DNA from: an uncultured Collinsella sp.
GTDB taxonomy: Bacteria; Actinomycetota; Coriobacteriia; Coriobacteriales; Coriobacteriaceae
Direction of reading: 5' to 3'
Assembly (NCBI GenBank): GCA_934654835.1
Contig: CAKUGY010000003.1
Location: 1 to 64,000, forward strand
Length of the DNA: 64,000 nucleotides
A program made the position numbers and the translations under genes. The notes under the pieces were generated by a model, which saw nothing but the letters and a program-made list of their open reading frames with translations, was not told where the DNA came from and did no database searches. Of this stretch, positions 19,264 through 28,174 are shown piece by piece (within the stretch, counting starts at the first letter, position 1; each line of letters starts with the position of its first letter).

Positions 19264-19723
19264 GCGCGAGCGCAAGCTCATCTCCAAGAATCGCTCGGCA
19301 CATCACGAGTACTTTATCGACGAGACCTTTGAGTGCGGCATTGAGCTGAGTGGCACCGAGGTCAAGTCGATTCGCGAGCGCGCCTGCCAGATCACCGACA
19401 CCTTTGCGCTCATCCGTGGCGGTGAGTGCTGGCTCGTGGGCCTGCATATTCACCCTTATAGCCATGGTGGCGTATGGAATCGCGATCCTGACCGTCGACG
19501 TCGTCTGCTGCTGCACCGCAAGGAGATCGATTTTCTCGACGGCAAGCTGCGCACCCGCGGCTATGCCCTGGTGCCGCTGGAGCTCTACTTTAATACCGAC
19601 GGCCGCGTAAAGCTGCTGCTGGGCCTCGGTCGCGGCAAGAAGCTCTACGACAAGCGTGAGGATATGGCCAAGCGCGATGTTCAGCGCGAGATCGACCGCG
19701 CGCTCAAGGAGCGCAACCGCTAG
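19253..19723 (+). CDS. smpB: tmRNA-binding protein SmpB
   Basis: SmpB brings tmRNA to stalled ribosomes. The 156 residues contain the family words KLISKNRSAHHEYFIDETFECGIELSGTEVKSIR, a core with YSHGGVWNRDPDRRRRLLLHRKEI, and the basic C-terminal helix GLGRGKKLYDKREDMAKRDVQREIDRALKERNR that enters the mRNA channel. The start is preceded by AGGAGG (19241-19246), inside the TPR gene. I looked for the tmRNA gene nearby and did not find it in this window. Confidence 0.96.
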   Translation: MPSKRERKLISKNRSAHHEYFIDETFECGIELSGTEVKSIRERACQITDTFALIRGGECWLVGLHIHPYSHGGVWNRDPDRRRRLLLHRKEIDFLDGKLRTRGYALVPLELYFNTDGRVKLLLGLGRGKKLYDKREDMAKRDVQREIDRALKERNR

Positions 19724-19735
19724 GCGTTCTATATA

Positions 19736-19802
19736 AGTTGCGGTGGAATACGGACCGCTTTGACGTTTAGACGGGCAATTCGGCCCCTATTTCACCGCAA
19801 CT
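19736..19802. repeat. 67-bp palindrome family, copy 2
   Basis: Starts AGTTGCGGTGGAATACGGAC and ends CCCCTATTTCACCGCAACT, exactly 67 bp. The inner arms are less perfect than in copy 1. Confidence 0.8.
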
Positions 19803-19929
19803 GCGGGTGTCTCATCTTTCTTACGGTTCTGACACATATGTCTCAAAGGCGGTGTCCGTTATGGGCGTCGCCTTTTTTGTGGGTACATACATCCATGAGG
19901 TTCCAACCCGAGTTAGGGGAGTGATCGTT

Positions 19930-20433
19930 ATGGACAAAACTGCGTTCTTTACCATGCCGAGCGGTCTGTATGTGGTGAGCTCCGCGGCAGACGGGCTGCG
20001 CGCCGGTTGCGTCATCAACACGGCGGTGCAGGTGACGTCTATGCCGCCGCGCATCTCGGTTGCCGTGAATAAAGACAACGTCACCTCGGGCGTCATCGCA
20101 TCGGCCAAGGCGTTCGCGCTGACCGTGATCGATCAGACGGCCGACATGCTCTATATCGGTAACTTTGGGTTCCGCACCAGCAGCGATTACGATAAGTTCG
20201 CCAAGTACGAGACCCGTGAGACGGCTCTGGGCATGCCCTATGTGCCAGAACATGCGGCGGCGCTGTTTAGCTGCCGCTTGATTGACACCGTGGACGCGGG
20301 CACGCACCTGCTGTTTATCGGCGAGGTCGAGGATGCCGAGCACTTGAGTGACGGGACGCCGCTCACCTACGATTACTACCACAAGGTCCTGAAGGGCAAG
20401 ACGCCGCCCAAGGCTTCTTCGTACCAGGGATAG
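19930..20433 (+). CDS. Flavin reductase-like FMN-binding protein
   Basis: The 167-residue protein has the split-barrel flavin reductase fold: a start KTAFFTMPSGLYVVSSAADGLRAGCVINTAVQVTSMPPRISVAVNK and a middle with FGFRTSSDYDKF. The end holds HLLFIGEVEDAEHLSDGTPLTYDYYHKVLKGKTPPKASSYQG. Relatives in strict anaerobes, often next to rubredoxin, pass electrons to oxygen- or peroxide-reducing systems. The rubredoxin gene 89 bases downstream fits this, although it has its own promoter. In some relatives the two are fused. The start at ATG 19930 follows AGGGGAG. Confidence 0.88.
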   Translation: MDKTAFFTMPSGLYVVSSAADGLRAGCVINTAVQVTSMPPRISVAVNKDNVTSGVIASAKAFALTVIDQTADMLYIGNFGFRTSSDYDKFAKYETRETALGMPYVPEHAAALFSCRLIDTVDAGTHLLFIGEVEDAEHLSDGTPLTYDYYHKVLKGKTPPKASSYQG

Positions 20434-20450
20434 AAATGCTCTAAAAACAC

Positions 20451-20478
20451 TTGCATTATATTATTGAGAATCTATACT
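20451..20478 (+). promoter_or_regulatory. Promoter of the rubredoxin gene
   Basis: TTGCAT (20451-20456) and TATACT (20473-20478) are 16 bases apart. The stretch around the -10 box is AT-rich and partly symmetrical (TATTGAGAATC...CTAATA), so a Fur/PerR-type operator could overlap it. That last part is speculation. Confidence 0.6.
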
Positions 20479-20522
20479 AATAAGTGAAGTGCATCAGCAG
20501 TCACGTTCGAGAGGAGAACATC

Positions 20523-20666
20523 ATGGCTGAGGAGAAGAAGACCTATAAGTTCGTATGCACCGTTTGCGGTTACGAGGTCGAGGTCGATACGCCCGAGCTG
20601 CCCGAGGATTACGTGTGCCCGGTGTGCGGCGTCGGTCCCGATGAGTTTGAGCTCGTCGAGGAGTAG
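20523..20666 (+). CDS. Rubredoxin
   Basis: This is a 47-residue one-iron electron carrier. It has the two Cys pairs that bind iron, FVCTVCGYEV and YVCPVCGVGPDEFE, at the usual spacing, and no extra domain. It is slightly short at the N-terminus compared with the usual 52-54 residues, but complete in its motifs. With the upstream flavin reductase it probably handles oxygen or peroxide stress in the cytoplasm of an anaerobe. A strong terminator follows. Confidence 0.95.
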   Translation: MAEEKKTYKFVCTVCGYEVEVDTPELPEDYVCPVCGVGPDEFELVEE

Positions 20667-20707
20667 CTCGCAGACATACGGCGAATAGCCATACTGAGCT
20701 CTGTCCA

Positions 20708-20745
20708 AGGGCCCCGGTCGAATTCCCGGCCGGGGCCCTTTTTGG
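20708..20745 (+). terminator. Terminator after rubredoxin
   Basis: AAGGGCCCCGG and CCGGGGCCCTT form an 11-bp perfect stem followed by TTTTT. Confidence 0.9.
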
Positions 20746-20772
20746 TGCAAGGGGATCCTATTTGTCCGAATG

Positions 20773-20829
20773 TCTCGATTTGTAACAGCAAGGGGCGGAA
20801 ATTGGCTCCATCTGTTACAAATCGAGACG
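20773..20829. repeat. 57-bp palindrome family, solitary copy
   Basis: TCTCGATTTGTAACAG at the left pairs with CTGTTACAAATCGAGA at the right, perfectly over 16 bp. It lies between the convergent rubredoxin and Nramp genes. Three more copies form the array at 23101-23317. Confidence 0.85.
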
Positions 20830-20855
20830 TTTGGCTGGGCGGGCATGCGGTCTCG

Positions 20856-22112
20856 TCACATCCCGGTCAATAGCACGGCATCGAGCGCCGTTACGACGAC
20901 GCCGATCCCTATGAGCAGCGCGTTGAGCGGGCGCGAGTTGGCGTATTTGCCCATCACGCGGCGCGAGCTGGTGAGTCGTATGAGCACGAAGACCGTGATC
21001 GGCAGCTGGAGCGACAGCAGTGCCTGGCTCCAGATGAGACCCTCAAAAGGATTCGAAACAACCAGGCAAGCGGCGACTGCACCGGCAAAGCAGAGCGCCA
21101 TGCCAATCGATGAGTGCCGGTCGTGGATGTCGTATTCCTCGTCGAACATGCCGGCCGTAATGGTGCCCGCCGCCATACCCGCCGTCACGCTGCTCGATAG
21201 ACCCGCGAACAGCAGCGCCACGGCAAAGATGATCGAGCTCGCCGGACCCAGGATGGGGGAGAGCGTGGCGGCCGCGACAGCGAGGTCGTCTACGACGATG
21301 CCGCGGGCAAAGAAGGTCGTCGCGGCCAGGATGACCATTGCCGAGTTGATTGCCCAGCCCACGCCCATCGAAAAGAGCGTGTCGAAGAGCTCGTAGCGCA
21401 GGCGCTCCTCGATAACCTGTTCGCCTTGGCCTTCGAAGTGCATGGATTGGATGACCTCGGAGTGCAGAAAGAGGTTGTGGGGCATGACGACCGCCCCCAG
21501 GATGCTGACGACGATGGCGGCCGAGTCGGTGGGCATGCTGGGCGTGATCCAACTTGTGGCGGCTTGCGGCCAGTCGACTTTGACCAGCGCGAGCTCGGCC
21601 AAAAACGACAGGCCCACTATGCCAACGAAGGTGATAATCCAGCGCTCGGCACGTTTGTAGGAGCTCGTCATGAGCATCGCCATCGATGCCGCCGATACGA
21701 TGACGCAGCCGGCGCGCACGGGTAGCCCAAAGAGCATCTGGAGCGCGATCGCACCGCCCAGGACCTCGGCCATGGCAGTGGCGACGGTCGCGAGATATGC
21801 GCTGGCGAGCACGGTACGTCCGAGGGGGCGGGGAAGATGACGAGTCGTGGCCTCGGCAAGGCAGGCGCCCGTGGCGATGCCCAGATGCGCCGCGTTGTGC
21901 TGCAAGACGATCAGCATAATCGTAGACAGCGTGACTACCCACAGCAGCGCGTAGCCAAATTGCGAGCCCGCGGCCATGTTGGAGGCCCAGTTGCCCGGAT
22001 CGATAAAGCCGACGGTGACGAGCAACCCGGGACCGATGTGCCGGGCGATGTCCAGACCGCCATGGCCTCCGGTGCGGTGCGAGCCAAAGTGTTGTTTGAG
22101 ATGGTTGAGCAT
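20856..22112 (-). CDS. mntH: Nramp-family divalent metal transporter
   Basis: A proton-coupled importer of Mn(II) or other divalent metals in the cell membrane, 418 residues with about eleven membrane helices. Both metal-site motifs are present: DPGN in the first helix (residues 38-41, GFIDPGNWASN) and MPHN in the sixth (GAVVMPHNLFLHSEVIQS). The start at 22112 is set by AGGAG seven bases before the ATG; a longer frame exists upstream without a ribosome site. The phosphoglycerate mutase gene lies 75 bases upstream on the same strand and may be co-transcribed. Mn-dependent or iron-limited control is possible, but no site is seen. Confidence 0.93.
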   Translation of the reverse strand: MLNHLKQHFGSHRTGGHGGLDIARHIGPGLLVTVGFIDPGNWASNMAAGSQFGYALLWVVTLSTIMLIVLQHNAAHLGIATGACLAEATTRHLPRPLGRTVLASAYLATVATAMAEVLGGAIALQMLFGLPVRAGCVIVSAASMAMLMTSSYKRAERWIITFVGIVGLSFLAELALVKVDWPQAATSWITPSMPTDSAAIVVSILGAVVMPHNLFLHSEVIQSMHFEGQGEQVIEERLRYELFDTLFSMGVGWAINSAMVILAATTFFARGIVVDDLAVAAATLSPILGPASSIIFAVALLFAGLSSSVTAGMAAGTITAGMFDEEYDIHDRHSSIGMALCFAGAVAACLVVSNPFEGLIWSQALLSLQLPITVFVLIRLTSSRRVMGKYANSRPLNALLIGIGVVVTALDAVLLTGM

Positions 22113-22187
22113 GGTCGGCTCCTGCGTGCGGACGGCGCGGCGTCGCAAAGGGGTCGTACGGCGCCGCGCGTTGAGCTTGAGATGGGG

Positions 22188-22961
22188 CTACTTGTGCGCC
22201 TTGCCCTGATTGGCAACGGCGTCGATCTTGGCGGCGATGGTCGCCGGATCACCGATGTAGCGCTTGTCGAGAACGTTGAAATCGGTGTCGAAGGTATAGA
22301 CGAGTGGCACGCCGGTGGGGATGTTGACCTTGAGGATTTCCTCGGGCGTAAGATGCTCGAACTTCATGACGAGCGAGCGCAGGGAGTTGCCGTGTGCAGC
22401 GATGAGCACACGTTTGCCGGCGAGCATCTGGGGGCGAATCTCGTCCTCAAAATAGGGCCAGGCGCGAGCGATCGTGTCCTTGAGGCACTCGGTATAGGGC
22501 AGCTGGTCGGGCGCGATGTCGCGGTATTGCTCCTGGGTGTGGGGGTCGCGAGCGTCGCCCGGCTCGAGTGCCGGCGGGCAGACATCGAAGGAGCGGCGCC
22601 AGATGAGTACCTGCTCGTCGCCGTGTTCTGCGGCGGCGTCGGCTTTGTTGAGACCCTGCAGCGCGCCGTAGTGGCGCTCGTTGAGTTTCCAGGATTTGAT
22701 GACGGGCAGCCACTCGCGGTCCATCTGGCCGAGCACAATGTTGAGGGTATGGATCGCGCGCTTAAGGCGCGAAGTGTAGCAGATGTCAAAGTCGAAACCC
22801 GCCTCTTTGAGGGCGCGGCCGCCTGCCGCCGCCTCTTCGCGGCCCGTGTCGGTGAGCTCGACATCGGTCCAGCCGGTGAACAGGTTGAGCTTGTTCCACT
22901 CGGATTCTCCGTGACGGATAAGGACGAGTTGCATCGTCTGCTGCTCTGTTTGATGTGCCAT
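22188..22961 (-). CDS. gpmA: 2,3-bisphosphoglycerate-dependent phosphoglycerate mutase
   Basis: This glycolytic enzyme swaps 3- and 2-phosphoglycerate. The 257 residues include the phosphohistidine motif LIRHGESEWN (His17), TGWTDVELTDTG, YTSRLKRAIHT, the substrate loop WKLNERHYGALQGLNK and the second catalytic His in IAAHGNSLR. The length fits the dPGM family. The start follows AAGGAGG. About ten residues precede the usual family start (MQLVLIRHGE), so an ATG at 22934 is an alternative start, but the ribosome site favours 22961. Confidence 0.96.
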   Translation of the reverse strand: MAHQTEQQTMQLVLIRHGESEWNKLNLFTGWTDVELTDTGREEAAAGGRALKEAGFDFDICYTSRLKRAIHTLNIVLGQMDREWLPVIKSWKLNERHYGALQGLNKADAAAEHGDEQVLIWRRSFDVCPPALEPGDARDPHTQEQYRDIAPDQLPYTECLKDTIARAWPYFEDEIRPQMLAGKRVLIAAHGNSLRSLVMKFEHLTPEEILKVNIPTGVPLVYTFDTDFNVLDKRYIGDPATIAAKIDAVANQGKAHK

Positions 22962-23100
22962 AGGGGCCTCCTTAATGTGGCACGGCGTTCGTGCCGTTTT
23001 GCTTGACGCCGCAAAGGATACCCGTTTTAGACACGAAAGTTAACCAAGACTAACAAAAATGTTATTTTGGACATGGTTGGTGCAATGGGGGCCGTAATTG

Positions 23101-23317
23101 TCTCAATCTGTAACAGTTGGCTGCCGAAACCGGCCCTTCGTGTTGCAGATCGAGACATTCGGAGCCGCCTCTCGGAAACATCTCAATCTGTAACATCTGA
23201 GCGCATAAAACCCCTCTAACTGTTACAGATCGAGACAAACGGAACCCGTCCTGCAGAAAATCTCAATCTGTAACAGTTAGACGTCCAAATGGGCTCCTCG
23301 TGTTACAGGTCGAGACA
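23101..23317. repeat. Array of three 57-bp palindromes with an 80-bp period
   Basis: Units at 23101-23157, 23181-23237 and 23261-23317 start exactly 80 bases apart, with 23-base spacers. Each starts TCTCAATCTGTAACA and ends with a near complement (TGTTACAGATCGAGACA or one change). Loop sequences differ. The array fills much of the 498-base gap before gltB. The rest (23318-23459) holds only a leader and ribosome site for gltB. Confidence 0.88.
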
Positions 23318-23459
23318 ATACGCAGCCCTGCCGTCCCCGGGAGACCATTTGTGGCGTGCGTTACGCGATTGTTTCGAAACGGGTGGGAAACACAACGGGC
23401 CGGCGATGCTCCTAGTATGCCTATTCAACTGACTGTCTAATATCTAGGGGAGGATCGCG

Positions 23460-26400
23460 ATGCAGGCAGATTCCGCTCAGCAGCAGGGCCTTTATCGCCC
23501 CGAATTCGACCACGATGCATGTGGCATCGGCGCGCTTGCCGATATCAATGGCGAGCGCCATCACCAGATTCTGGACGACGCGCTGTCCGTTCTGGTCAAC
23601 TTGGAGCACCGCGGCGGCACGGGACTCGAGAAGAACACCGGCGACGGCGCCGGCATCCTATTCCAAGTTCCGCATCACTTTTTTCGCAAAGAGGCTCAAA
23701 AGTGCGGCCAGATTCTGCCGGCAGAGGGCGACTATGGCGTGGCCATGCTGTTTTTCCCGCAGGACGACAAGGGCGTAGAGGATGCCCGTCGCGTGTTTGA
23801 GGAGGGCTGCGCCGAGGCCGGCGTGCCGCTGCTCTTTTGGCGCGAGGTGCCCGTCGACCCGCACGACCTGGGCGAGACGGCCCGCGCGTGCATGCCGACC
23901 ATCCTGCAGGCCTTCCTGGGTCGCCCCGACGACACGCCCGCCGGTGACGCCTTTGAGCGTCGCCTGTACGTGTGCCGCCGCACTATCGAGAAGAAGGCCG
24001 ACGCCGAGTTCGCCCTGCGCGACAAGATCTTCTACGTGTGCTCCATGAGCTCGCGCACCATCGTGTACAAGGGCATGCTCGTCGCCACGCAGATGCGCCG
24101 CTTCTTCATCGACCTCAACGACGCCGCCGTCAAGACGGCCGTGGCGCTCGTTCACTCGCGTTACTCCACCAACACCACGCCCAGCTGGGAGCGCGCGCAC
24201 CCCAACCGCTTTATCATCCACAACGGCGAGATCAACACCCTCAAGGGCAACGTCAACTGGATCCGCGCCCGCGAACCCAACCTGTACAGCCCCGTGCTGC
24301 AGCACGATCTTGAACGCGTGATGCCCATCATCAATCGTGAGGGTTCCGACTCCGCGATTCTGGACAATGTGCTCGAGTTCCTGGTCATGAATGGTCGTCC
24401 GCTCACGCGCGCCGCATCCATGCTGCTGCCCGAGCCGTGGGATCACAATGACAGCCTGAGCGAGGAGCGCCGCGCCTACGACGCCTACCAGTCCATGCTC
24501 ATGGAGCCGTGGGACGGTCCTGCCGCTATCGCCTTTACCGACGGCCGCACCCTGGGTGCCGCCCTCGACCGTAACGGCCTGCGCCCGGCCCGCTACTACG
24601 TGACGCGCGATGGCCGCTTTATGCTGGCGAGCGAGGTGGGCACCATCGAGGTGCGCCCCGAGAACATCCTGACGAGCGGCTGCCTGGGACCGGGCCAGAT
24701 GCTCGAGGTCGACTTTGCCCGCGGCCGCGTGATCTACAACGACGAGCTGCGCGCCCGCTACGCCAAGGAAAAGCCCTACCGCGACTGGATCGCCGAGGAG
24801 ACGCTGACGGTCGACGCGCTCGACAAGCCCGCCGCGGCAACGCCTGCCGAGGACGCCGAGGTGCCCGCTGCCGTGCGCATGGCAAAGCTCGGCTATCACT
24901 GGGACGACGTCGACGAGGTCGTGCGCCCCATGGCCCAGCAGGGCAAGGCGCCGCTCGCCTCGATGGGCATCGATGCGCCGCTGGCCTGCCTGTCCAAGAA
25001 GACGCGTTCGTTCTACGACTATTTCTATCAGTTGTTCGCCCAGGTCACGAACCCGCCGATCGACGCCCTGCGCGAGCATATGGTCACCTCGACCACGCTC
25101 TACCTGGGCAATCACGGCAACCTGCTCGAAGACTCCCGTACTGCCTGCCAGCTGGTGCGCTTGGAGCGCCCGCTGCTCAACGAGGAAGAGTTCGACCGCA
25201 TCTGCGCGATCGACCGCGTGGGCTTTAAGACCCGCCGCTTCCGTGCCGTGTACCGTCGCGACGCGGGCGAGGGCGCGCTGCAGGCCGCGCTCAAGCAGCT
25301 TGCCGAGGACGTCGAGGCCGCGGTTCGCGATGGCGTGAACATCGTGGTGCTGAGCGACCGCGCTGCCGCGGGCGAGGTGCCCGTGCCGTCGCTGCTCGCT
25401 GTGGGCTGCGTGCACAACCACCTGATCCGCGCCGGTGTGCGCACCTTTGCCGACATCGTTGTGGAGTGCGGTGACGCCGTGTCCCCGCACGACTTTGCGG
25501 CGCTGGTGGGCTACTCCGCGAGCGGCATCTACCCGTACAACGCGCACGCGTGCATCCGCGATCTGGCGGCACGCGGCGACTTGGGCGTGACGGCCGAGCA
25601 GGGTATCGACAACTACAACAAGGCCGCGACGGCCGGTATCGTCTCCATCATGTCCAAGATGGGCATCTCCACGGTGCAGAGCTACCATTCCGCGCAGATT
25701 TTCGAGGCCGTGGGCTTTACCACGGAGTTCGTCGACGAGCACTTTGCCGGTACGGTGAGCCGCGTGGGCGGCATGGGTGTCGAGGACGTCGAGCACGAGC
25801 AGAATGAGCGCTACGACGCCGCGCTCGCCATCCTTAAGAGCCCCGCGCCTGAGCAGCTGCCCACGCTGGGCCTGACCAAGTGGCGCCCGCTCGGCGGCGA
25901 GGATCACCTTATCGACCCGCAGACCGTCTACCTGCTGCAGACCGCCTGCCGCGAGGACAGCTACGACACCTTTAAGGAATACAGCGCCCGCCTGCACCGC
26001 ACTGGCCGCGCCGTGCGCCTGCGCGACCTGCTGGACTTTGACGACAGCGGCCGTACCTCGGTGCCGCTCGACGAGGTCGAGTCCGCGCTCAACATCGTCC
26101 GCCGCTTTAACACTGGTGCCATGTCGTACGGCTCCATCAGCAAGGAAGCGCACGAGTGCATGGCCATCGCCATGAACCGTCTGCATGGCCGCTCCAACTC
26201 CGGCGAGGGCGGCGAGGATCCGCGTCGCGAGACCCCGCTGGCCAACGGCGACTCCAAGAACTCCGCGATCAAGCAGGTGGCAAGTGCCCGCTTTGGCGTG
26301 ACGAGCCGCTACCTGTGCAGCGCCTTCGAGATCCAGATTAAGATGGCCCAGGGCGCCAAGCCCGGCGAGGGTGGTCACTTGCCCGGCAAGAAGGTCTACC

Positions 26401-28169
26401 CCTGGATCGCTGAGGTCCGTCAGTCCACGCCCGGCATCGGCCTGATCTCGCCTCCGCCACACCACGACATCTACTCCATCGAGGACCTGGCCGAGCTCAT
26501 CTTTGACCTTAAGAACGCCAACCCCGGCGCGCGCGTGTCAGTCAAGCTGGTCAGCGAGGCCGGCGTCGGCACCATCGCCACCGGTGTTGCCAAGGGCGCT
26601 GCCGACAAGATCTTGATCAGCGGCCACAATGGCGGCTCGGGTGCCGCTGCGCGCGATTCCATCTGGCATGCGGGTCTACCGCTGGAGCTCGGCCTTGCCG
26701 AGGCTCAGCAGACGCTGCTGCAAAACGGCCTGCGCTCGCGCGTGGTGCTCGAGGCCGACGGCAAGCTCATGGACGGCACCGACGTCGCCGTCGCCTGCCT
26801 GCTGGGTGCCGAGGAGTTTGGCTTTGCGACCATGCCGCTCATCTCCATGGGCTGCCTCATGCAGCGCGACTGCCAGCAGGACACCTGCCCGGCCGGCATC
26901 GCCACGCAGAACTGCCGTCTGCGTCACGGCTTCCGCGGCAAGCCCGAGCACGTTGAGCACTTTATGCTCTTTGTTGCCGAGCAGCTGCGCGAGGTCATGG
27001 CGCGTCTGGGCTTCCGCACCATCGACGAGATGGTCGGCCGTCCCGAGTGCCTGCGCCAGATTGAGGTGCCGGGCAACCGCAAGGCCAACCTGCTGGATCT
27101 TTCGCCCGTGCTGGCGAGCGCGACCTGTGAGTTCGGTGCCCACATTCCGGGCGCCGACGGCCGTCACTTCCTGCCCCAGATGGCTGCGGACAGCGAGCTC
27201 GACAAGACGCTCGACTCCACGCTGTTTGTGCCCTATACGGCCGATGCGCGTGCACACCTGCGTCCGATTCGCTTCCATGCCGACATCGCCAACGTCAACC
27301 GCTGCGTGGGTACCATCCTGGGCAACGCGGTGACCAAGGCACATCCCGAGGGCCTGCCCGCCGGCTCCATCACCATCGATTGCGATGGTTCGGCCGGTCA
27401 GAGCTTTGGCGCGTTCCTGCCGCGCGGCGTGACCCTCAACGTGTGCGGTGACGCCAACGACTACTTTGGCAAGGGCCTTTCGGGCGGCGAGGTTTCGGTG
27501 CGCCCCAACCCGCGTGCGACCTATAAGTTCGACGAGAACATCATTGTGGGCAACGTGGCGTTCTTTGGCGCCACGAGCGGACGCGGCTTCATTAACGGCT
27601 TGGCCGGTCAGCGCTTTGGCGTGCGCAACTCCGGCGCCACCGTGGTGGTCGAGGGCTGCGGCAACCACGGCTGCGAGTACATGACGGGCGGCCTGGCGCT
27701 CATTCTGGGCGAGGTCGGTCAGAACTTCGCCGCCGGCATGACGGGCGGCGTGGCTTACGTCTTTGACCAGTACGGCACGCTCGACGCCCGCGTGAACCAC
27801 GAGAGTGTTGAGCTCAAGGCCCCGACGGCCGACGAGCTGGCGCAGATCCGCGCGCTCATCCAGGAGCATGTGGACGCAACGCAGAGCCCGCGCGGCATCA
27901 AGCTGCTCTACAGCTTCGACTCGATGAGCAAGCACTTTGTGAAGGTCATCCCGACCGAGTACGAGCGCGTGCTGGCGATTGTCGCCGCCGCCGAGGGCGC
28001 GGGCAAGACGCACGCGCAGGCCGAGGAGCTGGCGTTTGGCATCGTGACCGGTCGCGCCGACGCTGCCGATGTCGCTCGCTTTGATGTGGCGGGCGGCGCT
28101 GGGTCCGCTGCGGGTGCTGTGCCCGCCACCGCTGCCAGCTCTGTTGCTTCGACCAAGAAGGAGGCGTAA
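23460..28169 (+). CDS. gltB: Glutamate synthase large subunit
   Basis: This subunit makes glutamate from glutamine and 2-oxoglutarate. The 1569 residues have the full domain order: class-II glutaminase with the N-terminal nucleophile Cys21 (DHDACGIGALADI) after a 20-residue propeptide, a central domain, and the FMN/synthase domain (RRFNTGAMSYGSIS, KPGEGGHLPGKKV, ISGHNGGSGAAA). The 3Fe-4S cluster cysteines are in CLMQRDCQQDTCPAGIATQ. The C-terminal GXGXG-type helix has GDANDYFGKGLSGGEVSVRP. AGGGGAGG at 23446-23453 sets the start. gltD follows after five bases, with its ribosome site inside this gene. Confidence 0.97.
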   Translation: MQADSAQQQGLYRPEFDHDACGIGALADINGERHHQILDDALSVLVNLEHRGGTGLEKNTGDGAGILFQVPHHFFRKEAQKCGQILPAEGDYGVAMLFFPQDDKGVEDARRVFEEGCAEAGVPLLFWREVPVDPHDLGETARACMPTILQAFLGRPDDTPAGDAFERRLYVCRRTIEKKADAEFALRDKIFYVCSMSSRTIVYKGMLVATQMRRFFIDLNDAAVKTAVALVHSRYSTNTTPSWERAHPNRFIIHNGEINTLKGNVNWIRAREPNLYSPVLQHDLERVMPIINREGSDSAILDNVLEFLVMNGRPLTRAASMLLPEPWDHNDSLSEERRAYDAYQSMLMEPWDGPAAIAFTDGRTLGAALDRNGLRPARYYVTRDGRFMLASEVGTIEVRPENILTSGCLGPGQMLEVDFARGRVIYNDELRARYAKEKPYRDWIAEETLTVDALDKPAAATPAEDAEVPAAVRMAKLGYHWDDVDEVVRPMAQQGKAPLASMGIDAPLACLSKKTRSFYDYFYQLFAQVTNPPIDALREHMVTSTTLYLGNHGNLLEDSRTACQLVRLERPLLNEEEFDRICAIDRVGFKTRRFRAVYRRDAGEGALQAALKQLAEDVEAAVRDGVNIVVLSDRAAAGEVPVPSLLAVGCVHNHLIRAGVRTFADIVVECGDAVSPHDFAALVGYSASGIYPYNAHACIRDLAARGDLGVTAEQGIDNYNKAATAGIVSIMSKMGISTVQSYHSAQIFEAVGFTTEFVDEHFAGTVSRVGGMGVEDVEHEQNERYDAALAILKSPAPEQLPTLGLTKWRPLGGEDHLIDPQTVYLLQTACREDSYDTFKEYSARLHRTGRAVRLRDLLDFDDSGRTSVPLDEVESALNIVRRFNTGAMSYGSISKEAHECMAIAMNRLHGRSNSGEGGEDPRRETPLANGDSKNSAIKQVASARFGVTSRYLCSAFEIQIKMAQGAKPGEGGHLPGKKVYPWIAEVRQSTPGIGLISPPPHHDIYSIEDLAELIFDLKNANPGARVSVKLVSEAGVGTIATGVAKGAADKILISGHNGGSGAAARDSIWHAGLPLELGLAEAQQTLLQNGLRSRVVLEADGKLMDGTDVAVACLLGAEEFGFATMPLISMGCLMQRDCQQDTCPAGIATQNCRLRHGFRGKPEHVEHFMLFVAEQLREVMARLGFRTIDEMVGRPECLRQIEVPGNRKANLLDLSPVLASATCEFGAHIPGADGRHFLPQMAADSELDKTLDSTLFVPYTADARAHLRPIRFHADIANVNRCVGTILGNAVTKAHPEGLPAGSITIDCDGSAGQSFGAFLPRGVTLNVCGDANDYFGKGLSGGEVSVRPNPRATYKFDENIIVGNVAFFGATSGRGFINGLAGQRFGVRNSGATVVVEGCGNHGCEYMTGGLALILGEVGQNFAAGMTGGVAYVFDQYGTLDARVNHESVELKAPTADELAQIRALIQEHVDATQSPRGIKLLYSFDSMSKHFVKVIPTEYERVLAIVAAAEGAGKTHAQAEELAFGIVTGRADAADVARFDVAGGAGSAAGAVPATAASSVASTKKEA

Positions 28170-28174
28170 GTGCC

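Noticed and set aside
18248..19930. tmRNA gene near smpB
   Set aside because: No acceptor-like ends or tag reading frame were found around smpB or elsewhere in the window.
22113..22148. Upstream start for the Nramp transporter
   Set aside because: The open frame extends upstream but without a ribosome site, while AGGAG stands before ATG 22112.
17218..23317. Regular repeat arrays as CRISPR
   Set aside because: Only three units each, the repeats are palindromes of 46 or 57 bp with changing centres, spacers share sequence, and no cas gene is present.
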